The translations under genes and the position numbers were made by a program. This document shows positions 45,638 to 57,510 of a DNA stretch of 64,000 nucleotides, in pieces. Origin of the DNA: Porodaedalea pini (taxonomy: Eukaryota > Basidiomycota > Agaricomycetes > Hymenochaetales > Hymenochaetaceae); contig NBAY01000019.1 of the NCBI GenBank assembly GCA_002794775.1, positions 186,001 through 250,000 of the forward strand, read 5' to 3'. The notes beneath the pieces are model-generated. The model worked only from the letters and a program-made list of their open reading frames with translations. It searched no databases and was not told the DNA's origin. The stretch's first letter is position 1. Each line of letters starts with the position of its first letter.

Positions 45638-47178
45638 CTGAGTCCAGTTTCCCACACCTGGATGTGTCATCCACAGAAGAGGTGTGGGAACTTGATCACA
45701 TGTATGTTGGTTTTGACGCGACACACCACACATCACCTTCACATCTGCTGCCACTCCAATATATCTGGTGCCGACGTCCTTACAGAATGTCTGAAAAAAC
45801 CCTCAATCATGCCCACCGCAACCATTACACATGAAGTGGTAGCCTCACCGGCTGCCTGGTGGGATGTAATCACTGCTGCAGGCAACATGCCATCTGACTT
45901 CCGACTTTCAACTTGCTCATCTTCAAGCTGAAGATCGTAAAGTCTGAACTTCTCTGCACTGAACAAACTGTCAAGTGAAGAGCGCTTCATGCGCTTGACG
46001 TCAATGAGTGGTGGACACGGTGGCCTTCCATTCACAGGCAGGTGTCCATCGCCTATGGTTCGCTCTTCCAGTCAGGTGGTGCGGGCGCTGTGGGCAACAA
46101 GCATACGCGTAGGAAATGTGGCAGCTCAACACGCAACGAGTCGGACTGTATCAGCGCTTCTGCCAATCAGTTCAAAGTGAACGCTACTTCCTCCTTCGAA
46201 CACGTCGTGCCGCTCAAGCAGTCTGTGAACCGCTGGGCCACGGGCAGCACGTCCAGGTGTGGGGCCTCAATTGACACAGCACCTGAGATTGTGGACAAGA
46301 AAGTCCATTTGCTGCTCAACAAGCCCACTATCGAGAAGTTGGAGTCCATCTCAAACCAGATCATTGTGTGGGCAAACAAGAGTGAGAGTGAGAAGGATGG
46401 GCGTACACTCATTCAGCTCATTCGGCTTGCGTTTGAGAAGGCAACAGATGAGGCGGCCTAGAGTGAGATGTATGCTTGCTTGTGCCATAAGATGATGGAG
46501 CAGATCAGTCCGAACGTGCAGGATGATGGTATCCGCAATGCTGAGGGCAAGCCGATTACAGGTGATCAACTTTTCCGTAAGTACCTTCTGAATCGCTGTC
46601 AGGAAGACTTCGAGCGTGGCTGGACACAGAAGGAGTCGATGGTGGCAACAGCTCTCATGAAGGCGACAGAGGATTAGGCTGTTAAGGATGCCAACAAAAA
46701 GGAAGAAAACAAGGAGGCTGGCGAGAGTGCGCTGTACTCGGATGAATACCACACTGCTCAGAAGGCCAAGCATCAAGGTCTCAGACTCGTCAAGTTCATC
46801 GGTGAGCTCTTCAATCTTCAGATGCTCATGGAACGTATCATGTATGAGTGTATCAAGAAGCTGCTCAGTAACGTCGACAATCCCGAGGAGGAAGAGATCG
46901 AAAGTTTATGTAAACTACTGACAAGTGTTTGTCAGGCGCTTGATACCTCTAAGGCTCGCGGACACATGGATGTCTATTTCAGTCGGATGAAGGAGCTTGC
47001 GAAGAGCAGCAACGTGTCGTCTCGTATGCAGTTCATGTTACAAGTGCGTATCTTCTGTTTCATAGCCTTTCGTTGAGCTGACTTTCTTGGACAGGATGTG
47101 ATTGAATTGCAAGAAAGGAAACGGACTATCCGCAACTTGGTCGCTGCTCCGTCGACAATCACCCAGATTCATGAGGCT

Positions 47179-49085
47179 GTACGTGCTCTGGCTTTGTTAC
47201 TCAATTTCAGTTGTGCTTACTAATATACCAGCCCTGGAGTTCCCAGTGAAGCCAGGAACTCCACTGGCCATCAATCCGAGTTTTTTAGGCATTGCTTAAT
47301 CTGAGTTTTTTTGTTTCTTTAGATTTAAAAAATGCAATTTCTCACTCTAAAAGCTATACCTATTCAAAGTTCCTTGCTGACCATTAGTCTAAGCTCTTAG
47401 AACAATGCTTCATCTTAGTTCACATGATTCTTCAATTACAAAACTATATATCTCACATACACATGCTTGAAAGCAATCTGAATTTTTATTGTATGACATT
47501 CTATTTACAACAAAACCTCACTAAGTACAATATTGGTTGTTGAGAACCTGAAGATAGAGTAAGTCTCCTTCAATGGAGAGACATACTGCATAATACCTGC
47601 TTCTCATGTCTTCATTTAAAATAGAAAGGATATTCTTTATACAATATAGATACTATGTTAGGACACCTTATATCATATTCATAAAAGGCTATAGGTGTAG
47701 GCCTGCTAGAGTACTCTCACTACTTCTAACATGTTGCTGACTTCCTAAACATCATGACTTGACTCTGATGTATTGAGTGTCTGACATTCCAAGACACAAA
47801 CTCTAAAACACAACCATGTAGCTGTATCACAGTTATGAGGAGTCCAAGTCTGAGACTCAGTAGGAGCCTCCAGACCTTTGGAGTCTGGCACATTATTTCA
47901 GTTCATGCCATTTTCACATTCTCTTTACTTCCCAACTCATCTAAAGCTTATATGCACTCATACTGAGTTGTGCTATGTATACTCTGGCATGAGCCAGACC
48001 AATGATTTACATATTCTGAGAGTAATTCTCAATGGACTCCTATTGGTTGATTTTCTACTGAAATTTATTTTATAATACACATGGAGAAGATAGCAAAATA
48101 TTTTCTAATTGACTTATTTTTTTCAGCATTTTTCCCAACTTTTTCATGTGAGGAATGATATGGCAGGAAAATCTGGGGTTTTCCATGAGGGAGGAGTATA
48201 TCACAGAGTGTTTAGTGGGGCTCATATAAGTTTGGCCAGAAAAGCCTTACATGGATTGTAAATTCTCAATCAATCAAATTTTGCAGAAATTATGCCTTAT
48301 GTATCTAAAATTAATGGCCATCAAGAAAAGTATTTCTGAACTCAGTGTCTGCAATCTACTTTGCCAAAGGATAAGATAATTCTGGGATTCTGAATCTCCA
48401 TTATCAGTAAATCAAGAGAATAGTGGTTATCAGATTTAGAATCCCAGAATTATCTTATCCTTTGGCAAAGTAGATTGCAGACACTGAGTTCAGAAATACT
48501 TTTCTTGATGGCCATTAATTTTAGATACATAAAGCATAATTTCTGCAAAATTTGATTGATTGAGAATCTACAATCCATGTAAGGCTTTTCTGGCTGAAAT
48601 TATATGAGCCCCACTAAACACTCTGTGATATACTCCTCCCTCATGGAAAACCCCAGATTTTCTTGCTGTGTGAGTTGTTTGAGCTCAGAGTATAAAATTG
48701 ATTGTAGATGATTTGCATGCTGCTGCTTTGGAATTACCACTTGTAGTCATCAAATTTTTGAGAGAAGAGCATGATCTAATTATAATGGTTTTCCCTGATT
48801 TTTGCGATTTTTTTCATATTTTTTACAAATTTTTTTTCATATGGGAAATGGGTTGATTGAGGCTACAGACCGGTCTGCTCATGGATGTGTGCACATGTGC
48901 GGACATCATGTGATGATCTGCATGTTGCCGCTTTGAGCTATCAAATATTTCGGAGCTGGCCGGAGCAGGAGCATGTGATGCAATGACTGAAGAAGGAAAA
49001 AGGAAGCATCAAACAATTCAAAGTCCGAATTTAGTCAGCTTGTGGCTATGTAAAAGTAGGGGGTTGCGTTTGTATATTAAGACAG
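47179..49085 (+). other. Transposon-swollen intron of the eIF4G copy
   Basis: Donor GTACGT follows HEA and acceptor ACAG precedes AAKEKARQEQ, which are adjacent in eIF4G proteins. The 1.9-kb AT-rich intervening sequence holds hairpin 48164-48667 and a small inverted repeat, TGGAGTTCC with GGAACTCCA, near 47235-47264. No coding sequence was recognised inside. Confidence 0.7.
48164..48667. mobile_element. Hairpin element, family H3
   Basis: About 504 bp. The arms (GAAAATCTGGGGTTTTCC... and its complement) are near-perfect and meet around 48405-48440. The terminal sequence is unlike families H1, H2 and H4, and I could not define a target duplication, so the element's edges are approximate. Confidence 0.65.
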
Positions 49086-49850
49086 GCCGCGAAAGAGAAG
49101 GCACGACAGGAGCAACATAACTTGGCACGGTCGGCCATGTTTCGTGGTGGTTCACGCTGTGGTCATGATCGTGACGGAAATGCTCAAGTGGGTCCCGACG
49201 GATGGGCTGTCGCCTCTGGTCCTTCGAGGCCTGCAAACAAGGCAGGCGATCTGACGAACTTTGGCAGAATTCAGAATGGCAGTGGAACCATGAGCTTCGG
49301 ACCAGCTAGCGTCTTCACGAAGAAGGGAGACAGCAAGCGCAACAGTGCGAGCCTTTCAAGGACAAATTCGAACACGAACATGTTCCAGATGCTGCAGGCC
49401 GCTGAGGCCGCTAATGAGGCTCCTACTACATCCTCGTCTCGTCCAAGTCGCCTGTCAAGCCGTACAACGAGCGTCGACTTGACCCACAACGCACCTGTGG
49501 AGCCTGCCCAGCCTGCTCAGCGTCCCAGACTTAACCTGCTTCCGCGTTCGACCCTTACAGGAGAAGTCGGAGAATAGTCCCGCTGAGACTCATGACGGCG
49601 AGGAGGGCGAGGAGGACGAGATTCTCGAGAAGGACTCTGGGAAAATTGTCGATGTCGAAGGAGCAAGCGGAAAAGAAGATTGACCAGGAACGCAAGGAGT
49701 TCTTCGCTATCCGCGATCTCGACGATGCGGAAGAGTATTTCTCTGTACTTCCCTCGGAGCATCAACATCTTCTCGTCGAGAAGCTTGTCATGTCTGCTAT
49801 TGAGGCGAAGTAGGCTGATGCCAAACTCGTTGCCGACCTGTTTGAGCGTG

Positions 49851-52080
49851 CACCGTATCAGCGCTGCTACCAACCCGTTCAATGCGAATGTCGCTTCCTC
49901 GTCGAAACCGATGCCAACACGTCCCCGAAGGTTGTCACGGTCCTTGATGCATCGCTCGCATCATCGACTTCCCCCTTCGCCGTACGTGCACTCGCCTCCA
50001 ATTATACTGTCTTCCTCTCTGGAACTAACATTGCTTCATACTTGCGCATTCTCGGAACCGGGGAGATCAAGCTTCACGAAGTAGACTTCGCGACACTCAA
50101 GACCGATGCTGCGGCGCCTGCTCCGCCCACGTCTGCAATTGTCATCCAGGAGGAAAAGGCAGCGAAAGAGAAAGGGAGAAACGACGGCGCCGTGAAGGCT
50201 GCGTTTGGCGTGAAGAAAGAGGTCGACTTTCCAGTATCGTATACGAACGTGTGCTGATTGTTCTGTAATCCCTCACTTAGTGCTGACAAGTGTCATAGGT
50301 GCTGATCAAGGCCGATATGTTAGACTACTACAGCGTTAGTGGATGCTGCAGTCTTAATCACTGGCCGCACATCATCTGGGAAGCAGTACAAGGTATTTTG
50401 AAAAAACAAGCATCTGCATCTAGGTTCTTACTTGCCAACAGAATGGTTCAACGCAAGAATCAAGGAGATGGGTGAGTGTAGAGCACTCACATCATCGACT
50501 TCCCTCTTCGCCGTACATGCCCTCGCCTCTGATTTTACTGTCTTCCTCACTGGAACCAACATTGCTTCATACTGGCGTGCTCTCGAAACGGGGAGACCAA
50601 GCTTCACGAGGTAGATTTCGTGGAACTCAAGGCTGAGGCTGTGGTGCCTGCTGTGTGCACGTCTGCAATTGCCGCCCAGGAAAAGGCAACGAAAGAGGAA
50701 GGGAGAATTGACGGCACGGTGAAAATTGCTATTGGCATGAAGAAAGAGGTCGACTTTTCCGGGTTGGTATACGAACGTGCGTTGATTGTTCTGTAATCCC
50801 TCACTTTGTGCTGACAAGTATTATAGGCGCTGATTAAGGTCGATATGACATGCGTCTTCAGAGGGAGCTCCGAGCTTGAGGAGCCCATAGCAATCCGTCC
50901 GACTACAGAAACGGCTATGTATCCCTACTACACCAAATGTATCAAGAGCTATCGTGATCTACCCCTCAAGCCCAACCAGTGGATCAGTGTTGCGCGCTGG
51001 GAGTCCAAGAGCCCCGAGCCGTTCCTCCGTACGCGCGAGTTCCTATGACAGGAAGGCCACACTGCGCATTTCACGAAGGGGGCCGACACTGAAGTACGGG
51101 AAATTCTCAATTTACATCGTCGCGTGTACGAGGTGCTGCTTACCGTACTCGTCATCACAGGCATCAAGTCGGACAAGGAGAAGTTTGCCGGTGGTCTTTA
51201 CACGATGACCGGCCGTGGCATCCAAGCTGCGACGTCGCATTGCCTTGGCCAAGACTTCTCATGGCCAGAGATGTTCAACGTCGTGGTCTCAGACCTGGAC
51301 GATCTGCAGGGCACGAGTCCGAACGGTGGCAAATTATTCTGTGGCAGAACACATGGAGCCTTAGCATACGCATGGTCGGAATCATGGTCATGATTCGCGG
51401 CGACAACCAGGGTCTTGTTCTCCCATCACGCGTCGCTCATTGTCCCCTGCGGTATTACCAAGTGCACTAATAAGCAGGAGTTATACGACCGCTGTGAGGA
51501 GCTCGCGAAGACGCTCAGGAAAGCGCGAAGGTGGATGTACGGGCTGGCTACGCTCCTGGCTACAAGTTCAACGACTGGAAACAGAAGGCGTGAAAATTCA
51601 ATTATTCCTTATTTCTCGGTTTTCCTGTGGTCTTACAAATGGCTTTTTGTCCAGGTGTTCCACTTTGCCTTGAACTCGGTCCGGTTGATATCCAGAAGAA
51701 GCAAACACTTTCTGTGCGACGTGATACGGGCTTCAAGGAGACTGCCATACCTGCACTTCTCAAGACTATCCAACAGGAGATGTTCGAGCACGCGGAGGCA
51801 AGGTACATGTCTTGCCTGCGCGTCGTGACAATGGGACGATGTCGTGCTGACATTGCTTCATACTTGCGTGCTCTCAAAACCGGCGAGACCAAGCTTCACA
51901 AGGTAGATTTTGTGGAGCTCAAGATCGATGCTGCGGCGTGCCTTACATCGTCGCATGTACAAAAGGAGCTGCTTGCCATACCCGTCATCCTGGGCATCAA
52001 GTCTGAGAAGAAGTTTGCCGGTGGTCTGTACATGATGACCGTGAAAGGCTTCATTCCGACGACCGGCCGTGGCATCCTTT
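49851..52080 (+). pseudogene. Scrambled prolyl-tRNA synthetase copy
   Basis: Segments match the eukaryotic-type cytoplasmic prolyl-tRNA synthetase. An N-terminal piece (VFLSGTNIASYLR, then EIKLHEVDFATLK) occurs three times, near 50005-50100, 50535-50635 and 51850-51920. The catalytic core occurs once ([21 protein letters not shown] of class II motif 2, ATSHCLGQDFSWP, HGDNQGLVLP-like RGDNQGLVLP). A C-terminal piece follows (GVPLCLELGPVDIQKKQTLS). A nonsense codon replaces the Trp after REFL (51046-51048). A second short core piece (KFAGGLYMMTVKGFIPTTGR) ends the block. It adjoins the eIF4G copy on the same strand, suggesting one rearranged segmental duplication. Confidence 0.82.
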
Positions 52081-52175
52081 TAGTTTAGTAGTTAATGTTT
52101 AGGAATATTATGGAATACACTAATAAAGAGTCGGGAATGCTAAGATAAGTAACAAAATGGGGTTGGAATACAAGT

Positions 52176-52214
52176 GGAATGTAATCGGAATGTAATCGGA
52201 ATGTAATCGGAATG
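52176..52214. repeat. 11-bp tandem repeat
   Basis: GGAATGTAATC repeated three times plus a partial unit, in a TGGAAT-rich AT stretch between the synthetase pseudogene and the GMC gene. Confidence 0.85.
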
Positions 52215-52472
52215 CAGCAGAATGCACGGCGTAGGGAATGACTTTTAGGAATGATGCGGAATTGGAATGAGCCAGAATCACTCAGAATTTCTGGCACATT
52301 CCAATGATTCCACCAGTTCCGGCCAGGAGGGTTTTCCTGATGATCAAGATCTGCTCATCATCCCTTGTTTCAAAAGGCAACTTCTAGTATATATCTATCT
52401 GGTATGTGAGTCTCTTTCTCGTCCCCCTATCTCACAATCACCACCGGTGCATCTTTCGCTCGACCTTCTTCT

Positions 52473-54871
52473 ATGTCACCTTTTCTTAGAATTGGGCTCA
52501 TTCTGCCGGCCTTTCTGGTCTTCACGGGTGTCGTGACTGGCAGACTTTTTACGCACATTAGTCAACTAGAGAAGTTCGAGTACGACTTCGTTGTTATTGG
52601 TGGTACGCAGCATCGTAATATCTGAAAACCTCTTGTCGCAACGTTAACAGAAACAAAGCTGGAGCTGCCGGAAATGTGATCGCAAACAGATTGACGGAAA
52701 ACTCTAATTTCACGGTCCTAGTTATAGAGGCTGGTGTGACGTGAGTCTTCCTACCTGCATTCTTTCATCATCTTATTTTGACTCCAGCAATGAGGGATTC
52801 CTCCCATCTATCGTTCCATTCCTAGCGCCATCTATGGTCCCTAGATCTTCAGTAACATGGAACTTTAGCACCACACCTCAGGCTGCACTGGGCAACCGCA
52901 TCTTGTCTTACCCGAGGGGAAAGGTGCTCGGTGGGAGTTCGACCATCAGTGAGTGGCGTTTCGTACACTCAATTAAATCGTAACACTATGGACTTATTGG
53001 GCTGTGAGGAAGACTACCTGGCGTATACGCGTGGAGCGAATGAGGAATACGACAGATGGGCGGATTTGACGGGCGATTCAGGCTGGGCATGGAAAAATCT
53101 CTCTCCCTATTATTTTAAGGTACTGAATGATTTTTGGACACTGGTTGAGCCCTGCTCATTGTTTACTACACCAGAACTCTAGACTTGTTCCACCAGCTGA
53201 CGGGCATAACACAACAGGTCAAGTCGATCCTTCTGTGCATGGTTTCGGTCCTGTACAAGTCAGTGCACCGGGCTTTCCGAGTGAGCTTGATGATCGTGTC
53301 ATAGGCACGAGCAAAGAGAATGTCACCGAGTTCCCATTTAATTTGGATCTACAATCTGGAAATGCCGTCGGAATTAGTGAGCACATGCACAGAGAAATAT
53401 TGATTTGCGCTAACGACAGACAATCCTTTGTATGAAGGTATAACACAATCAACTGTCGGAGGTGGGAAACGCAGCAGCTCTGCAACTGCATATCTGGCAC
53501 CAATTCTCGGCCGCAAAAACCTTGATATTCTGATACAAACCCAAGTGACTAAGCTCCTCACGGACGGATATTCTAAGAGTGGGGTTTTGTTTAACAAAGT
53601 GGAATTTGCTCCGCATGCCGAAGGTTCTTGACATTATGAAGTCGGGTCAGCCGTCGGACACTCACTGACCATGCGTCTCTTTTTACAATAGCAAACAGAT
53701 CAACCGTCAAAGCCCGAAATGAAATAATCCTTTCAGCAGGATCGATTGGTACCCCCCAGATTCTTCTACTCTCTGGCATTGGAAATAGCACCACATTGGC
53801 ATCGATGGACATAAAACCCATAATCGATCTGCCCGATGTCGGACAGCATTTGCAGGACCATCCAATTATGTCCAACTACTTCGAAGTCAACTCAAATTCT
53901 ACATACGATAATGTTCTGCGCGACTCGCAAGTTAACGCAGCGGATTTGAGCCAATGGAAGGAGACTCGCATGGGTCTATTTGCGGATGCTCCTGTCAACA
54001 CTTTAGGCTTTCTTCGATTGCCAAAGAACGCTTCAATCTTTGATAATTTCACTGATCCTGCTGCCGGTAAAATTCTTATGCGTCTCAGCAATGTATTGGA
54101 TCGCTAATAGTATGCTTACACTCTATGAAGGTCCCAGCTCAGCCCATTATGAAATAATATTCACAGTAAGTTGAGCTTCTTTCAAGTCAAAGATTACTGA
54201 GAAACTGAATTGTAGTTTTATGCAGGACGGGTTCGCGGCTGCCGAGGTCGCAACGATGCCCGCGACCGGTAATTTCATGACAGTGAATACGGCTGTTGTG
54301 TCTCCACTCTCCCGTAAGCTCTGATCAGCTTCGTCATGAAGCTTTCTGATAATGCTTTATAGGTGGAACTGTAGAGTTAGCGTCCGTCAACCCATTTGAC
54401 TTTCCGAAAATCAACCCGGCCTTTTTCTCATCACCCTTCGACGAGTTCACCATGATCGAAGCCGTTAAAGCCGTACGACGCTTCGTCCAAGCCCCCCAGT
54501 GGGATGGGTTCGTATTGCGTCGGTTCGGTATAGTCGGCGAAGCGACTTCAGACGAAGAAATAGTTGCAGCAGCAAGACAAGCGATTGTGACCATTTGGCA
54601 TCCGACGTCCACCGCAAGGATGGCACCCGCGAATGCATCATGGGGCGTCGTAGATCCACATCTCCGTGTTAAAGGGGTATCGGGTTTGCGGATTGTCGAC
54701 GCTTCAGTATTCGTCAGTGCACTTTATCTCCTTTTTTTGTACTCTACTAACGTGAACTTGGATGTAATTCATTTAATCCATAAGCCCGTCATACCGGCAG
54801 CACATACTACCGCTCCAGTGTATATCCTCGCAGAACGAGCGGCGGATCTCATTCTGGCGACCTGGTGCTGA
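52473..54871 (+). CDS. Secreted GMC oxidoreductase, aryl-alcohol-oxidase-like
   Basis: FAD-dependent oxidase/dehydrogenase expected to oxidise aromatic or aliphatic alcohols to aldehydes with H2O2 release outside the cell. ATG 52473 begins a signal peptide (LRIGLILPAFLVFTGVVTG). The ADP-binding motif VIGG-AGAAGNV is assembled across an intron ending near 52659. Later come LSYPRGKVLGGSS (family signature 1), ILSAGSIGTPQILLLSGIG (signature 2, about 53720-53780), HLQDHP, and the C-terminal catalytic His pair in IWHPTSTARM (about 54597) and PAAHTTAPVYILAERAADLI (about 54795-54855). Around ten short introns are inferred. Between 53110 and 53440 the exon joins are hard to place but no forced stop was found. 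It faces the reductase fragment tail-to-tail, 153 bp apart. Confidence 0.85.
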
Positions 54872-55024
54872 TTAAATGTTGCTCCGGATGGGATATCTAG
54901 TATAATCCTGGTCCCTGACTACGTACTCCAGTGAATTCAGCTTGGTAAAGTAGTTGATGCGATTTTTCGATTTTTTCGATCACTTTATTATCGGGCTCCG
55001 TGTGTGTTTTAGCTACTAACATTA

Positions 55025-55926
55025 TCAACCTTCAAAAAAACCACTACACTTCCAATAGTCGATCCACAATGTCACGTTCTTTGCGCGAAGTTGTTCTGCA
55101 TTGCGCAACGCAGCGGAAACTTTCAGCGCTTTCTTGATAAAAAGTCTCGAGACCCCAAAGGACTCAATATCTCCTCCCGCGTGATCCTTGGCAGCTCTGA
55201 AGAATGTGAGCAATCGAAGTGCCGGATTGAGGCAAAGAGAAACCCGAAGCGAGGTGGGATCTTCTTCTACAACACCATTAGAATTCTCTAGAGCTCCGAC
55301 CCATTCATCGTACGCGACAATAGGCAGCTCCAGCACGTTGGAGAATTCAGACATCAATGAAGACCATGTTACAGGGCGTGGATGCGCAATATGGAGCACG
55401 GGCTCATCTGTGTGAAGTGCCTCAACGATAGTCATCGCTGCGACATCAGACGCGATCCATGACACTGCCTGTTGATTTGCGGTCATTAAAAAGTTCCAAT
55501 TCGCACCGAACCACTCACTCCTTTGACATTGGGAAGCTTGCCGAGTGCTATACTCGACTTGATCGGACTGAGAAACCAATCGCTCGTTTTCCACGCCCCG
55601 TTTGCACCGCCTGTCAACTGAGTAGGCCGAATAATGGTCGATTCCAATGACGTTTCCTGGCAGGCAAGTCGAAGGATTTCTTCGGCCACCCATTTCGACT
55701 CTGTGTATCCTGATCCAAGGCAAGTATTGGATGACAAGACGTACTCCTCTGGAGCAAGCCCATTCCCTGCAGAGTCTTTAGCGGGGTGGTTAATACGCAT
55801 CTTGGTTTGCGGGTAAGAACGGACAACACACTTCCGAATACCCCTACGGAACTAATGAAGAAGATACGAGCGGCAACAACACCTGAACCTCCAAGGGAAA
55901 AGTCGATTAAGTTTCGAACACTCCTA
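55025..55926 (-). pseudogene. C-terminal reductase domain of an NRPS-like enzyme (5'-truncated)
   Basis: The minus-strand frame reads NLIDFSL, then FFISSVGVFGSV, GYTESKWVAEEIL (the YxxxK active site of NAD(P)-binding_4 reductases) and IIRPTQLTGG. An intron near 55450-55500 follows, then VSWIASDVAAMTIVEALH and a terminal segment ending FFEG. This is the thioester-reductase part of adenylation-thiolation-reductase enzymes such as aryl-acid or aminoadipate reductases. It stops abruptly at the right edge, where hairpin element 55927-56960 is inserted, and no matching upstream sequence is seen beyond. The A and T domains are missing, so it is a remnant. Confidence 0.75.
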
Positions 55927-56960
55927 CTGCCCTTTTCAGAAGTATTGTCACACGCGATTTCACTGATTTTCGTGCCATCAGAGCCTCAAAACACAAACAT
56001 TTTCATATCTCAACCAAAAGTTGACCTTTTTGCATCATCTAAGTTGCTAAATTCATTTTTTTATCTCATATTTCATATTTCAACAAGAGTGATAAGAAAT
56101 AGTCAAAATTCGCTGTTTTTGAACCCATTTCCCTTGTTCATTTTTTCTTGAACTCAGATTTCACTGTACAGTGCTCCAGACTAGCCCAGAATTCCAGTAT
56201 TAGTCTATTATGAATTTACAGACTGATTTTGAGATGTATTGTGAGGTAGATGTGCTCAATTGGTGCATGCCTAAAACACACAAATCTCCTCTGTTTCTGC
56301 AAGCCCCCCAGCCCCAGGAAAAATTCTTCTCAACTAATTTCATGCATGTAAATTCATTCAAAGTGTATTGGAAGAGATTTGAGCAGCATCCATAGATACA
56401 GGCTTGCTTCATGAATCAGGGATATGTTCACAAGAATAGTTCATGACAGTCAGAATCTGGTACTCAATTCAGCTCACTGGTTGATGCTAGAGCCATGGAT
56501 GCTGCTCAAATCTCTTCCAATACACTTTGAATGAATTTACATGCATGAAATTAGTTGAGAAGAATTTTTCCTGGGGCTGGGGGCTTGCAGAAACAGAGGA
56601 GATTTGTGTGTTTTAGGCATGCACCAATTGAGCACATCTACCTCACAATACATCTCAAAATCAGTCTGTAAATTCATAATAGACTAATACTGGAATTCTG
56701 GGCTAGTCTGGAGCACTGTACAGTGAAATCTGAGTTCAGGAAAAAATGAACAAGGGAAATGGGTTCAAAAACAGCGAATTTTGACTATTTCTTATCACTC
56801 TTGTTGAAATATGAAATATGAGATAAAAAAATGAATTTAGCAACTTAGATGATGCAAAAAGGTCAACTTTTGGTTGAGATATGAAAATGTTTGTGTTTTG
56901 AGGCTCTGATGGCACAAAAATCAGTGAAATCACATGTGACAATACTTCTGAAAAGGGCAG
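55927..56960. mobile_element. Long-hairpin MITE, family H2, copy 2
   Basis: A 1034-bp element nearly identical to the copy at 37738-38773, with TA at 55925-55926 and 56961-56962. The 120-bp central spacer is inverted relative to that copy, so the two are inserted in opposite orientation. Its left end coincides with the break in the reductase gene. Confidence 0.92.
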
Positions 56961-56962
56961 TA

Positions 56963-57510
56963 AAGGCTAGGTATCAGCGGAGGAGGGTCGGGGCCATAGC
57001 TTGCAGTTGTAGGGCAGAGCCGAACGTACGGAGTAGTGTGTTGGGTGAGCTTAGATCGCATGAACTCCGTTGAACCAGTTCTATAGGTCTGCTGGGTGTA
57101 CAAAGCGGTGTGCGGTAGAAGTAAAACCTAACGAAAAGGAGCACCGAACGCCGAACGGTGCGATAGAAAGGCAGGGCTTACACAACCTATATAACACTCC
57201 TATAATCCCGCTCAGAAGTCCCTCATTCCTATCCCCGGCTCGAGCAAAATCCCGGTGGGATTGCGGCTTGCCAGCGGGACCTCGGTGAGGCGCACAACAT
57301 TATCAGGGGGATTCAGGGGGGTCCTACGTTCTCATGTATATAAGACTGTTAAGTTTAGAACCTGAGTTCATAAAATCACAGACATCATTGGGTCAGTGTT
57401 TTACTAAGGGCGTGCATAAGTGACAAGAGGGGGAAAAAAAGTTGCTCACATTTATGTTAGAATGCAGCCCGGAGACTGCACTAATAGTCCTCAGTCGAGT
57501 CGGGAGTGAG
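56963..57510. other. intergenic, no gene seen
   Basis: About 550 bp with no coding features. A TATATAAG sequence lies at 57338-57345 without an obvious gene after it on the plus strand. Confidence 0.4.

Larger units (their letters stand above)
45640..49850 (+). pseudogene. Decayed copy of translation factor eIF4G
   Basis: Plus-strand segments match eIF4G in order. A Ser/Gly-rich N-terminal stretch (EERFM, then PSPMVRSSSQ) comes first. The MIF4G domain follows (EIVDKKVHLLLNKPTIEKLE, then SNQIIVWANKSESEKDGRTL, MYACLCHKMMEQISPNVQDD, FRKYLLNRCQEDFERGW, KFIGELFNLQMLMERIMYEC). After it come RGGSR, VGPDGWAVA and the MA3-proximal KEFFAIRDL/YFSVLPSEH region. Two MIF4G nonsense codons (TAG at 46459-46461 and 46675-46677) and another at 49811-49813 disable it. 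Introns at 47044-47094 and 47179-49085 are retained, so it is a DNA duplicate rather than a retrocopy. The functional eIF4G must be elsewhere. Confidence 0.85.
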
